Assembly (NCBI RefSeq): GCF_040802235.1
Contig: NC_133166.1
Coordinates: 113,846,991-113,910,990, forward strand
DNA length: 64,000 nt
Origin: Manis javanica
Taxonomy: Eukaryota > Chordata > Mammalia > Pholidota > Manidae
Direction of reading: 5' to 3'
Part shown: positions 1-13,946 of the stretch, piece by piece
Layout of the letters: each line of letters begins with the position of its first letter
How positions within the stretch are numbered: position 1 is the first letter of the stretch
The notes under the pieces: model-generated
Database searches by the model: none
Seen by the model: only the letters and a program-made list of their open reading frames with translations
What the model was told of the DNA's origin: nothing
Position numbers and translations under genes: made by a program

Positions 1-1313
1 ACTGAACCATATAGTTTAAATGGGTGAATTATATGGTATGTGAACTAAAACCTAACAAAGCTTTTTTTCAAAAAAGAAAAATGATTTTTTTTTAACCAAT
101 TAAAAAACGTGATTTATGCTTCTATGGAAACAGCGTTTCCCAGATATAAATAAGTCATACTTACGAATCTTTTTCAACAGCTTGTTTAAAAGAAATCAAT
201 CGCCAGTATTAGGAACTTCCTCAAGAGCAAGGCCCTAAAGGCCCTATTTTCCCCACAAATTAGTTGTCCACCCCAGTTGAGGAAGACTAAAAGACAAGGG
301 AACCCAAAGCTCTGGTTTTTCTCAAATAGGACGGAAGGAAGGTGTGGAGACAGAAGGACCCAAAGAGCCTTCATTTTTCTTCTCAATTCAGGGCAGTGCC
401 TCAAATGCGACAGCTTATGAGAGCTGCCCTGCCACATCCAGGCACAGCCAACCGAGGCTTCTGGCTACCAGGCAACAGGACAGGCATTACACCAGTTAAA
501 AACCCTGGTTTTCCTTCCTGTCACACACTCCTCAAGGCTCAGTCAACGGCGAGAGCAAACAGATGAACTACTGTTCTAAGCTGTGTACCTCTATTCAAAG
601 TTTAATCCTGCGCTCCCAAAGAAGGCAGGCAGGCCAGCTGGGCCAGAAACAGGCCCACAACCTGGAAATCTTTCATCTCCTGTATTATCTATAGCCTCTT
701 TTGTTCAAAAGGCTCTAGTGGAAGGCAGTAAACTGTAGATTATTTTTTAGTGACAAAATAAATGAAACAAGGTCATCATCATGAGTGACTGAAACTGTGA
801 GAAACCACCAAAAAAAATACCGGTTACCAATGAGCCAAATGATATGACTAGGAACAAGAAGATATGCCACAGAAATGGTAGCAAAAAATACAACAGCCCA
901 ATTATCCTCCTAAGTAAAACCCCAGGAACTCTCAAGGATTTCAAATGAGTTTCAAACTACAAACTTTTTTTAATCATCTGGCAGAACAGCTTTACAGTAA
1001 ACATACATGCCATAACTAAATTTAGGAGGCACAAGATACTCACATAAGCAAAATATAAAATAAAATGAAAGTAACACATTCAGTTCATGGCGTTCAGTAT
1101 GTGTGAGCAACCCGTGGCAGGTAGGAGACTGAAAATTCAAACCAGCGCCCTCCTGACCTAGCTAAGTATGCATCGCTGATCTGCAGCCTACAAGTCTCTA
1201 AAGCAAAGAGATGAGCTGAACAGAGAGAGCTGCTTTTATATAGATTAACTTTAACTTACAATTAAGAAAGTCTTGACTCATGAAATGACCGCAAACAGAA
1301 AAGTGGATATTTG

Positions 1314-1334
1314 AAAAAAAAAAAAAAAAAAAAG
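1314..1334 (+). repeat. A(21) homopolymer
   Basis: An uninterrupted run of 21 A followed by an A-rich tail. It may be the tail of a retroposed element, but I do not recognise the 150 bp before it as a known SINE. Confidence 0.8.
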
Positions 1335-1689
1335 GCAAAACAAAACAAAGAATAAACCCCAAACTAAAAAATCACAGCTGTTACACATTTAGCAGAAAAG
1401 AAATTTGTGAAACTGAGCCACACAGCTGCCCTTAGCAGCACTGTGCAGTTCATCCTATTCAAGGTCTACCTACAATCACGAGAAATGAAGAACTTTAGGT
1501 GACCTGGCTATGTTTTTAAAAACTCAACTTAAGTTTTATCAGTTTTACTGAAGCAATTAAAGTGGGCTGCTTATAATGTGCATTAAATTGTTTGATTTTC
1601 GGATTTTCGAATCTTTGTTCCAAAAAACTGAGGTCACACAGATCTGAAAGACCTAAAAAATATAAAAGATAACAAGATTCCCAAATTCT

Positions 1690-2230
1690 ATCATTCAAAC
1701 ATAATAACCACTTTGAACCTTTTGGTATATATTTTTTGTCATTTTTCTGAGCTCCTTTTTCCTACTTTTTTCTTTTTATTAAAATTGGGGTCACACTGAA
1801 TATATTGCTCTACAATGTTCCTTTTCTACTTATATTATGAGCATTTTCCATCAATTCGGCATTAGAAACATTTTTAATCATGGATGGAATTTCATCTTAA
1901 AGATATAGCATGGTTTAAACAACTGCCTACTGCTAAAGATACTGTTTTACTTTATTTTTTGTTTTACTATTAATTTACTTATTATTTATTTGTTTTACCA
2001 TTTTATTTTACTTCTATACATGACTCTATACTATGGATACCTGTATGTCAATCTTTATGCACAACTGATGAGATCTGTTAGGTAGAGCTAATCCAGGGTT
2101 TTCTGGGTCAAAGGACACTAACATTAAAATTTCTTGATGCCTATTGCCAAAGTATCTCACAACAGACCCACACCAGTTAGCTCTTTGCCCATCAATGGTG
2201 TCAGAAGTGTCTCATATCTCGACTGACTTG
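1690..2230 (-). mobile_element. Possible ancient L1/HAL1-like fragment
   Basis: AT-rich DNA ending in a stretch (about 2,095-2,230) that resembles the antisense of old L1-type 3' regions: a 'ctgggtcaaaggaca' phrase, then a phrase about a gap between short matches and 'ctctttgcccatca'. The family is uncertain; this is pattern recall, not an alignment. Confidence 0.35.
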
Positions 2231-5200
2231 TTTTTTTTGAACAATGAAAACTTGATGTCAATATAATTTTTCAAAATATTACATTGCTAGTGAAAATAGC
2301 TGAATTTTAAAAAATCTTCAAGGCAACCAGTTTAAGTCTACAACATACTTAAGGTTAATAAATATTTTAAATGAAATGTTTTAAGGTTAAAAAACTGTTG
2401 CAAAGAAAATATTTGTAAGTACATCAATTGCAAAAATAGTTAATTAAACTAGAAAACATGCTGAGAGCAACTATATTTAACTAAATTTCTTGAAGATATG
2501 CCTTAGTGATTTATGCTAAGTAATTTCCCCCAAAATTGATGTCAATTCATTACCCCCTCTAAATAAAGCCAATTAACTGCACTAATCACTAAGAGAAAAG
2601 CAAATTGTGAAATGCAAAATAGCAGATAATTGAAAAATTTAGTTGAGCCAGAAATGGATCAGAGATACGACGTCACGGTAGGCAACACACTGATTAACAA
2701 TAAATGTAAAAAGAACCTTGCCAAATGCCATAAGTCATTTCAAAACAAAATCACTCTAAAACTACAACCAAGCATTGATGCTACTTCCTCTCAAAGTGCC
2801 TTACAAGAAATACCATGCTTCATGTCAAAGAAAGGTCTTCTTGAAGTAGGAGCCTAGACGACAACAGGTTCCAGGTGGTCAAATATGAACCAAATGTCCC
2901 CAAACACAGAGGATTATTAATCCTCCAATATGTGAGCTATTCTATTACAAATACACCTATCACTAAAAATGCTCTAGTGCTTCAAAGCTCATACCAAATA
3001 CACAGGTTATAAAAGATTTCCAAGTTCTGATTTCAGAATGAGACAAACAGAATTTCAACACCAATTCAAAATGATAGCTACCTTTGGGTAGAACCCGAGA
3101 CTAATTGGGCAAAATGTTTACCTTAGATAAAGTTTTTTTATTCTTTACTACTTATAAATGTAATTTTTAATGAAGAGAGCTACTACACATGAAACCTTAT
3201 GGCATCTAACACACAATCATCAGCATACACTATAATGAACTCTTCTCAAGAATCAGTTGGCAATTTAGTATACAAATAAAACCAAGATCACTGGTAGGAA
3301 AGAAAAAACGGTCCTGGAAAAAGATCACAATGGATCAAAGCAACAACCTTGTCCAGAACCTTCTCTCACAATGGAGGATATCTTAACACATAAAATTCCG
3401 GCAAGCTGTTCAACCTCTCTGGGCCCCTGGGGTTAAGAACACCTCTAACCCTAGCCTAGGCCCCTGGAAGATGAGCATGATCAACATAGTGTGTGGCAAC
3501 AGTAGGCCCTCAGTAAATGGAATCTTTTATTGTAGTGATTAACATAAGGAAGCAGAAATCCTAGTATTTACAGTTTTGAAAAGATCACAACGTTATTTAA
3601 ATTAAAACATAACATCATGTACTTAGAAGGGAAAGGCAGCTCAATAAATACCAATGTAAAACAATTTTTAACGTATAGTGTTGCTTTTGGTGCAAAAAAT
3701 GAGATTTTTATGTGCTGAAAGCAAGAGGGAAAGCTGCATACTCAGCCCCTGCATGGTGCCCACACACAGCAGCTCTCGGCTCTGAGTATTTTCTGAAGGA
3801 ATGAATACGCCCATATACACTAATGCAGGCACAGCAGCTCTCCGGAAGAATGTTTAAGAACACAGGAGCCATGCTTGCCTCTAGGGAGAGGCATTGGGGG
3901 TCACAGGTGGGAGAAAGACTGACAGTTCTGAACACCTTTTTGTAATGTTTGGATTTTAAAACCAGCACACAGATTATCTATTAAAAAAAATTTTTTTAAC
4001 AAAGTGAACAAAAATAACCCTTGTTTTTCCTGACTGTCCTTTGTAATTGCTTCACACACACAAAAAAAGGAATGCTCAGGGGGGAGCTACCCGCCTCGAT
4101 TGAATTCCTAGTTAATTCAGGTGGAGGGGGAGCAGACAGACATAGAAACCCAGATGTAAACTGCTCCCAAGGCATACCAGGGAATACTTTAAATTCTTAA
4201 ATAATCTTTATTTTTACATTTTCTCTTAAAAGAACAGGACATTTTTCAGTAAATTAAGTTCCAGTTAACTGAATCTTTCCTGTAAACTTCCTTCTAGCCA
4301 CATAACAGTAACATCCTGGATGCTTTTCAGGACTTTTGTGCCCAGGCCTCCTTTTCAGCCTGAATTTCCTGATCTAGCCCTCTAAGTAGCCATAAAAAGA
4401 CTTTTTCATCCATATCAATTTATAATAAGGACTAACTTGCTTCTTGGTTTTACAACCTAGAGAAAATTCTAGATTTAGCCAACTTGATCCCCACCCACCC
4501 GACCTCCCTCTCTCTCCATTAGCCCCACTGTTCCAGAGTTGGCAGCACAGTAAGTGGACCTTCTTAGTAGGCCTCTGTGGAAATTTACATGTTACCTACA
4601 CCCAGGACAAACCCACAAAGCCCAAAAACCTGGCAAGGTGCAAAATGAATCAAGGTCTTCTTAATGTGTTAGTAGGTCAATACCGTTCAAATTCTAACAT
4701 GTGGTCATACAGAAAGTACAATTAATTTCCAGACCTAATAATGGCAGGCTGGAGATTTTCAGGGAGACAGAAGAAAAATGGACTTTCCCCACTACGAGGC
4801 AAATGAAATACAGCTGACTCAAAGGCCTACCAGCTCATCTTTCACAGCACAGCTGTACTTCCCCTGGGAGGCCAGGGACAGCAGGAGTGTGCCCCACAGA
4901 CACAGCCCATGCCAGGAAGTAAAGGAAGGTGGCTGCGGCCGCAGCAACTATAAAAGCTGTCCTCCCACCTCCTGCTTTCTAATGTCCAGTCCATCAGGAT
5001 GGGACATGACAGCACAGCCCAGCACAGCCCATAAACTCATCCTCCCTCTCCAGTCACAACACATACAAAGGAAACAAAGGCTGCTTCACAGATTCTTCTA
5101 GATTTTCCTCCCACCTTACCATAAATGTTGACTATTACCATCAGGAGTTGGCTATGAACAACTATTATTCAACTTTGGTTGCTCTGAAAAGCTCATACAG

Positions 5201-5814
5201 ACTGTAAATAAACTCCATGTGTAAAAGAAAGTCAAATCCAAGTGGATGATGTCATCAGATCCTTCTCAGCCCTGTGAACAAGCAGACAGTCTAGTAGACA
5301 TGACTGACTTGAGCTGTATCATGTCACCCACTTGAACATATCAGCAACACGAATTAGTATAGCTCTTGGGCACTTGTGAATGTCACATCCGGGCTTTAAG
5401 TACTCCATCTGTGGTAGGTAGTTGGTAATTTTGCTGCAGAACAAGTTTTAACTGCAAGTTCTAAGCAAATATATAGGAGTGGGCTTGAATCTGGGAGTGG
5501 CTCCAATGCTTTCAACCTTTATCCCATAGAAAGTAACTTTTTAAAGTTCTGAAGTAAAATCACTTTACTAGATAGTGGTTTGCTGACATTCTAGTTCTGA
5601 TTTTAGTAACAACATATATTTAAATAGCTTTACAAGTAGCTTCCACCCTTTATTCATAGACTTAGCAAGTCTTAAAGAAGTTACTTAATTTGTTTTATTC
5701 TATAGCAGTCTAAATGGGGAAAAGTTCATGCTATAAGCATAGAACTCAGTGGGAGTGAAATATGACAAGACCCAACGGTCATGAAATATGACATTCCTCA
5801 TGTCAAACATCTAT

Positions 5815-6265
5815 ATTTTTTCCAGTTTTTAAATTGTGGTAAAATATACAATTTACCATCTTTACCATGTGTACAGTTAAGTGTGCAGTTTGGTGGTATT
5901 AAGTGTATTTCCATTGTTGTGCAACTATAACCACCATCTTTATCTCCAGGACTCTTTTTATCTTACTAAGCTGAAAATCTGTCCCCATTAAATACTAACT
6001 CCCCATTCTTCCCTCCCATCCCCTGGCAAACATCCATCCATTTCAGTCTTTGAATTTGACTCTCGGAACCTCACAGTTGAATCATACAGTATTTGTCCTT
6101 TTGTAACTGGCTTATTTAATTTAGCATAATGTCCTCAAGGTTCATTCACACTGCAGCATGTGTCAGTATCTCCTTTTTAAAGGCTAAATAATATTCCAGC
6201 ATATGTAAATACAATGTTTTGCTTATCCATTCATCCATCAAAAACATCTATATATTTTTAGTCAT
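5815..6265 (-). mobile_element. Old L1 3'-end fragment, antisense
   Basis: Reads as the reverse complement of a mammalian L1 ORF2/3' UTR. It has the typical phrases for 'aactataaccaccatcttt', the CCCCATTAAATACTAACTCC run, and 'ttcattcacactgcagcatg'. The same family text recurs at 21.65 and 62.2 kb in the window. No reading frame is intact. Confidence 0.75.
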
Positions 6266-6854
6266 TTGGAAGATTCCTATCTAAGACAGTCAGCTCAATG
6301 TTCAATGATAAACCTGAGAAACTGCCAGCTCCACAGAAACACTAAGATTTTTCATCTGCTAAATTAAAGTAAGTTATCTGGTCTGCATCTAACCAACTGT
6401 ATTTTGCTGAAAAGCAAAAAAGCCACTGAAACCTCTACAAACTGTCCATAAGTAACATGACATGAAGACTAGCACAGACTTAGTCTCCTTAGCCCTATGG
6501 CCTGGACCCAGAACTTTCAAGAGCATCATCTAAAAGTCAAATCATTAGAAAGAAAACAACTTACAATGAACCAGTATCTCAGCAGAAAAACCATCTGTAA
6601 GACCAAAGGACTGGATACACGGAAAATAGAAGACAGCATAATACCAGAACTGCTACTATACTGAATTTAGAATGTAAGTGAAACAAGGGAAAAAAAAATG
6701 AACTTGTGCAAAATTTCTTATAACCGTCTAAAATTTAGCTTGAAACAATCATGGCTCAGGTAAAAGAAAAAAAAAACACCTTTAATAAAATGACAGCATC
6801 ACCATGTAGTCATCAGGACTGTGTAACCCCAAGCCTGGAGGCAAAGTTAAGGAA

Positions 6855-6990
6855 ACAGCCTTTGACCCAGATGGAATGCTGGCTCCCCAGTTACGTGGCC
6901 TTGGGCAGGTTACTCAACAACTCTGAGCCTGTTCCCCCTGCCCCATAACATCGGTACAGTAGTGTCTAATGAGGGCTTCTGTGGAGAAGA
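6855..6990 (+). mobile_element. MIR SINE fragment
   Basis: Contains the MIR core-like text 'acgtggccttgggcaggtta', followed by 'ctcaacaactctgagcct'. This matches the conserved MIR segment about leaving a single copy with loss of the tRNA-derived head. Old and diverged. Confidence 0.65.
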
Positions 6991-7084
6991 TGGAAGATAG
7001 TATCAGTTGCTCATTACCAACATCAACTGCAAAGCAAAGGTTAATCTTTGAGAGTATGCCGCATGGACAAAGTAAAGCTGGCCC

Positions 7085-7300
7085 TCAGTCCTCTACCTGG
7101 GGGTTATTCAGCCTCAGCACTGTTGACATTTGGGGCCTGATAATTTCTGTTGGGGGAAGGAGGAGGCTGTCCTGGGCTGTAGGGTGTTTAGCAGTATTGC
7201 TGCCCTCTACCCACTAGCTGCCAGTAGTAACGCCACCACCCAACCGGACAATGAAAAATGTGTCCAGACATTACCAAATGTCCCTCCGAAAATGTTCCTA
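7085..7300 (-). mobile_element. MER5A-type hAT-Charlie DNA transposon remnant
   Basis: The stretch reads as the reverse complement of the MER5A consensus as I remember it: 'cactgttgacatttggggcc', then 'tagggtgtttagcag', 'ctctacccactagctgcca', and 'ccagacattaccaaatgtcc'. It is a non-autonomous element without coding capacity, and predates the placental radiation. Confidence 0.75.
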
Positions 7301-7779
7301 AAATACCCATTTCAAGCCACTATCCTCAGCATCCTTGGAGCATCGCATGCCTCTGGCCTACTCTTCCCACATGAAAGGTTTTGTACTGTTCAGAGTTGGC
7401 ATGCTGCCGCTGTCTCTGCAAAGTGCTCCACACCCCTTCTGGCTCACACTGACCTCCCAGGCCTTACTTTATTGTTTCACCATCAGCCTCTGGGCTACTT
7501 TGACACTCAAAGAAAGTGCTAGCTAACATGAGATGTGTGAATATGTCATGACATACATGGAGATCCCAATTTCACTGTGGATGCAATACAGACTCTTGCA
7601 AAACTAAAGACAAGGGCTGTCCTTGGGTAGGACAAGATTCCCTGCCAGCTGTAGAGGACAGTGAGATCATGGGGGAGACTGGGCTGGCTACCAGGGCTCT
7701 CCTGGAAGGAAAATCAGCACGGGGGACGCAGGCATCAGTATCAGAGCCAGACTCGCCAGGAGACTGCTGGAACTATTAA

Positions 7780-9690
7780 GCTATTACAGCAAGGTTTCAG
7801 AATACAGAGTTAACATGCAAAAGTCAAACACTTTCCTATACACCAGCTAGGAACAAGTAGAAACTGAAATTAAAAACATATTATGTTTACATTAATAATC
7901 AAAAAATTAATTAGGTATAAATAACAAAATAGGCACAAGATTTTTAAGAGGAAAACAACACAACTCAAATGAAAAGCTATCAAAGAAGAACTCAATAAAT
8001 GGAGAGACATTCTATGTCTAGGGATAGGAAGCCTCAGTATTGTTAAAAGGCCAGTTCTTCCCTACCTTGATCTGTAGATCCAACACAATCCCAGTCAAAA
8101 TCCCAGCAAGTTGTTTGTGAGAATCAACATCCTCAGTCTGTTCTAAAGCTTATATGGAGAGGCCAAAGACCCAGAACAGCCAACTCAACAGTGAAGGCGA
8201 AGAACAAAGTCCAAGGACTGACATTCCCCAATTTCAAGACTGATCAAGACAGTGCGGTACTGGCAAAAGAATGGGCACATCAGTAGAACAGAGTGCAGGG
8301 CCCATGAACAGGCCCCAAGTGTAGTCAAGAGGCACATAAATAGGTCAAAAATAGGCACATATAGTCAACTGATCTTAGCAAAGAGCAAAGGAAATTCAAC
8401 AGAGAAAGGACAGCCTTTACAACTAATTATGCTAAATGGATCATATTCCTTAATGTAAATAGCAAAGCTATAAATCTAGAAGATAACATTGAAGAAAATC
8501 TAGATGACCTTAGTTACGGTTTGGCATTTTAGATACAACACCAAAAGCACAATCTATAAAGAATGGTAAGCAGAACTTCATTTAAATTTAGTTCTGATGG
8601 AGCTGCTAAAAACACTATCAAGAGAAAAGTGGAGAAAGTGCTTGCAGAAGACCTTTCTGATAAAGGACCAATATTCAAAATACACAAAGACCTCTTAAAA
8701 CTCAATAGTAAGAAAATGAACAAACTGATTGAAAAATGGGCCAAAGACCTAAACACACACCTCACTGAAGATGTGTAGATGGCAAATAAGCACATGAAAA
8801 GATGCTCTGTATGACATGTCATTAGGGAATCACAAACTCACACAAGATAACACTACACACCTATCAGAATGGCCAAAATCTAGGACACTGATAACACCAA
8901 ATGCTGGTGAGGATGTGGAGCAACAGGAACGCTTAGTCATTGCAGGTGGAAATGCAAAATGGCACAGCCACTTTGGAAGACAGTTTGACAGTTTCTTACA
9001 AAAGTAAACACACTCTTACCATACAATTCAGCAGTTACACTCCTTGGTATTCACCCAAAGGAGCTGAAAATGTACGTCCACTCAAAAAGCTGCACATGAA
9101 TGTTGACAGCAGCTTTACTGACAGTTGCCAAAATTTGGAATCAACCAAGATGTCCTTCAGTAGGTAAACGGATAAACTGGTACATCCAGACAACAGAGTA
9201 TTAAGTGCTAAAATGAAATATGCTATCAAGCCATGAAAAGACATGGAAGAACTTAAATGATTATGTGAAAGAAGCTAATCTGAAAAGGCTACAGACTGTA
9301 TTATTCCAACTATGTGATTCTGAAAAAGGCAAAATATAGACAGTAAAAAAGATTAGTGGTTGTCAGGGGTTAAGTGAGAGGTAGGGACAAACAGGCAGAG
9401 CATGAGGATTTGGGGGCAAAGTGCCACTGTGACACTGCAGCAGTGGACCCAGGTCATTGTGTCCATCCAAGCCCACAGCATGGACAAGACCAAGAGTGAG
9501 CTCTACCATAAATTGTGGACTGGACGGTTAGTGTTAGTGCAGACTTCTCCGTTGTAACAAATGACCACCATGGGGTGGGTGGATGTCCATCATGATGGAG
9601 TGTGTGGTGGCAGATGGGGTATATAGGAACTCTGTACGTTCTGTACAATTTGACCGTGAACCTCAAAGCTGCTCTAAAATCAATTTTGCA
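7780..9690 (+). mobile_element. L1 LINE, 3' half of ORF2 plus 3' UTR, sense
   Basis: The order of phrases follows L1 ORF2 into its 3' UTR: 'gatctgtagatccaacacaa', 'gcggtactggcaaaaga', 'aacaccaaatgctggtgagg', 'aatgttgacagcagctttac', and an end like 'ctctgtacgttctgtacaat'. Small ORFs inside (8,252-8,458 and 8,563-8,778) are decayed pieces of ORF2 interrupted by stops and frameshifts. It is truncated at the 5' end and sits sense to the plus strand, opposite to CHKA. Confidence 0.85.
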
Positions 9691-10194
9691 AATATATCTA
9701 AGGACTTTACTGGTCTTTTCAAGGACTTTTCTCTTTTTTAATATTTAAACGATACTGTTTTAAAGGGCCCATAGTTATCACCTTCTCCAACAGTTTTCAA
9801 CTGTTAGTGGGTCTGTCTCTGGGATGCACTGTGTCAACAGATGAGTGTGTGTGAAACTAACAGTTCTCAAACCTTACTTTCATCAAACTTCATGAAATCT
9901 TGCATCTTTTGCAAGACTTGCAATTTCATTTCACAACCAATTTTGACTGTTGTCACTCAGCAATAAGAGTGGTAACAACCACCCTTGATTTAATGGGCAT
10001 GGACAGAAGCAAGTGTTAAGCCGTGCCTGGACAAAATTTTCAAGTGGTCAGTTCATTAATAATAATTTTCATGTTATGATAATCTTTACCTTTCCCTACA
10101 CCACTCAGAGCTGGAGGGGCTCAGGCAACCAACAGTCTGATTACAAAGACCCCCACCCGTCACATCAGGAGGAGAGCTAAAGGGCCAGTTTAGG

Positions 10195-10480
10195 CTAAAA
10201 TCCAGGGCCTACTGTTAGGTGCTATTCTGTTGCTGGAAATACAAAGATGAACATGACATGCCCTCCAGATATTCAACCTAACGTGCCAGTCAAATAAATA
10301 CACACAGGTGTGGTGAGTGCTATGATATGAAGGTGTGTATGTACGAAGTGCTATGGAAGAAATGTAAATGAGGAAGAAATTGATTCTGTCTGGTTCTCTC
10401 GTAGTTAGGCCTTCAAGTAGGAATTTTAAAAGTAGATACTGGACTGCCAAGCAGAGTACAGAAGCAAAGAAAGGCCTAGA
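10195..10480 (-). mobile_element. L2 LINE fragment, antisense
   Basis: Has the reverse-complement L2 3'-end layout: 'gggcctactgttaggtgcta', then 'ggaaatacaaagatgaacat', followed by text like 'gagtgctatgatatgaaggt'. Diverged. Confidence 0.55.
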
Positions 10481-11544
10481 GAATGAAAACACAAAAGCTC
10501 ATTCAGGAAATCCCGGGTCCAGAGTAACTAACTAGCTCACTGTTAGTTGCTGCTGGTTAGGAGGAAGGAACAATTTTAAAACGGTAACATGAAAAGAACC
10601 ACTCTCAAAAGGGAGGCCGAGGCTCAAACTTAAAGCATGCAGACAAGTTTAGATTTTTATTCTCTAGTTAGAGGAATTCACAGTAGACTTTTAAACAAAC
10701 GAGTAAGGATATCTGAGAAATACCTGCAACAGGATACAAAAGGGACTAGGGGTGGGGGGGTTAAAAGCACAAAGATATCCACAGGTGCCTCCTGTTACAG
10801 GGCCTAAGCAAGGATGGAAGGCCCGCACTCCAGGCCTTGGAAAAAGCAAAAACAATTCACCAGGGCTTGTGGGAGAAGGAGCAAGTCAGAAATGATCCCC
10901 GGGCTCTGGCCGGCTGCTGTTAATAACTGAAAGGGAGGAATCAGGAAAAGCATATTCCAGAGTCAGGAGGAGGAGCAAAAGGGTTAAGTGTGGGACAGAC
11001 AGACCAGATGGACTGAGTTGAGGCGGGAAGGTCCAATAAACCACTACTGATGTGCCAGCACTCAGCGAAAAGTGAAGTGTCAGTAATTATGGGATAGCTA
11101 GAGCCACAGTCAACGCACCTGCATCTGGAGGGCTGCAGAATTTCAGCCGAAGGGCATCCTCTTCCCTAGTCTGAACTACCACTTTCTTAAGCTAGGCTTA
11201 CCCATTTTCCCATGTCCTAAATCACCTTTCTTCCTTACTAAACCTATTTCATAACTACATTTTATTCCAGAAAACAGGAGAGACAAGGTATACCATACAA
11301 CTTTATTTGCAAAGGTCCTCCAAACCAAAAGGAAAGTTGTGTCTTCCAACACTATTAGTTCCTGAAGAAACAAAACATCTTCAATGCTTTTAGAATGACA
11401 GATTTGTGCCAAACGCAAAGGTTTAACTCCTGAGTGACACCAAAAACAGGCTACAAAAATGTCTTAAGACTGTATCCAGGGTGGCCAAACGTTTTTATAG
11501 GCAACAGGCAAGAGGACTGCAGGAGAGGGTTACCAGAGACCTGG

Positions 11545-11670
11545 TAGTTTGGGATCAGCAGGTAGCCCGTGACCTTGAGCAAGTCACTGCCCCTTTGGGT
11601 TTTTCATTTTACAGACTGATTATTAAATGACCTAGAATGATCTTTTTCACGCTGAGAATTTTGAGGCCTA
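11545..11670 (+). mobile_element. MIR SINE fragment
   Basis: 'gtgaccttgagcaagtcact' followed by 'gcccctttgggtttttcatt' and 'acagactgattatt' is typical MIR core text in sense orientation. Confidence 0.7.
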
Positions 11671-12608
11671 ACTAAATGCGATAGTCTTGAAGAGCGTTTC
11701 ATTAAAAAAAAAAGTTTCATAAGGCAATTCAGGGATTACCTGAACCCCTCCGGTCTTCTGCTTCCTACCTTTTTCGGCCTTTGACTCCTCGTACGTGGAT
11801 CTGTGAGAGAGGCCAGAGGCATAAAAAAGGAAGTGAGGCTCAGTTAATTTTGCTGCATTGGCAGCACTGGTGAAAGACTCGACACAGAAAAAGGAATCAA
11901 TGACTACAATCGGATCTGGGGACCATCAGGAGCAGCCAGCCAGTTTCTAGATACTGTACTCAACCTGCTCAGCCAATCAAAAGAAAACTATCAGGGGAAA
12001 AAAAAAAAATTTTTTTAAAGTCTAAACAGAACCCACACCAAATGTTAAATGGTTATCCCATGGGAGCAGAGTGGCAGTAAAAATCAAGGGAGTCTTTTAT
12101 GTTTTCCTGTTAGAATATGTACACACACATATGTTTTGTAATCTACGACCAAATATTTTTGAGTTAAAAAACGGGGCGGGGGTAATCTCTTAACCTTACT
12201 CAGTTATTTTTGGAGCCACACCGCCTAACTTTGGCTAGTAACACACCTACGTGTCTAAACATTGTTAGGGGATAACGAGCAAAAGTTACCCCTTCGACAC
12301 TAACAAATGACTCAGAAAAAAAAAATCAAATCATGGACTCCAAGAAACTAGAAGTGAAGTTATCTAGTGAATTTTTTTAAGCCAGCCAAAACATCCCTCC
12401 GTTCAAGGCCCTAAACCGCAAAGGGACTTTCAGGACATATTTTAAGCTCCTGTACAAAACGTGCTTTGTGATCGAACGGTATTGTTCTCCTTAGAAAAGA
12501 CCGTTTTTCCCACGAAACGGGTATTTTCTCAACAGCCGACCTCTGGGAGGGCCTGGGCGGCGTTTGGCTTGGGTTTCACAAGGGCTCGGGAGAGGGGGCT
12601 TCAGGCTA

Positions 12609-13380
<772 letters not shown>

Positions 13381-13932
13381 GCCGTTGGAGGGATAGGAGC
13401 GAGGCGCGGGGTTTCCCCGCGAGCGGCCCGGGAACCGGGTGGGTCGGGCGCCTGGCGGCCACGGCCCGTGGGCCTCCCGGGACTCTAGGCGAGGCTTTGG
13501 GATACGCGGCTTGGCTTGGACCCTTCGGAAGCCCAGGACATCAGAGGCCCAGGCTCGGCTGGGGGCAGGCAGGAAGTTAGTGCCTGGAGGCTGGCTTCTC
13601 TTTCCGCGTGACCTTGGGGCGCGGCGCCGCCTCCTGCAGCTCCGCGGGTGTGTTTTTATAACATTTCCCAGCGCCGGCTCCGCTCAGTGCGAGGCGCAGC
13701 CACGCCCTGTCCAGCTCCGAGCCGTTGGACTTAATGTCCCCGGGTCAGGAAACGAGGCCCGGGAAGGGGCAGGGGCGACTGGCCAGCGGCTCGGCCTGCG
13801 CAGCCCTCGAGCCTTCGGCGGGGCGGGGGTGGTGGGTGTGGGCTCAGTTTCCCTGTCCGTGGTGCTGAGGACGCCGGGGCCTCGCGGCTCGGGCGGGCGG
13901 GACACCGGCCTCCGCAGCGGCCCGGAACGCTG

Positions 13933-13946
13933 GCCTAAGGTGAGTG
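13933..13946 (+). other. Strong plus-strand splice donor in the CpG island (possible divergent transcript)
   Basis: CCTAAG/GTGAGTGCC at 13,939/13,940 is close to the consensus 5' splice site on the plus strand. It lies about 600 bp upstream of the CHKA CCAAT cluster, where divergent non-coding transcripts often begin. No coding function is seen. The call rests on one site only. Confidence 0.3.

Noticed and set aside
8563-8778. 71-codon ORF resembling L1 ORF2
   Set aside because: A decayed piece of the sense L1 at 7.8-9.7 kb, not a separate gene.
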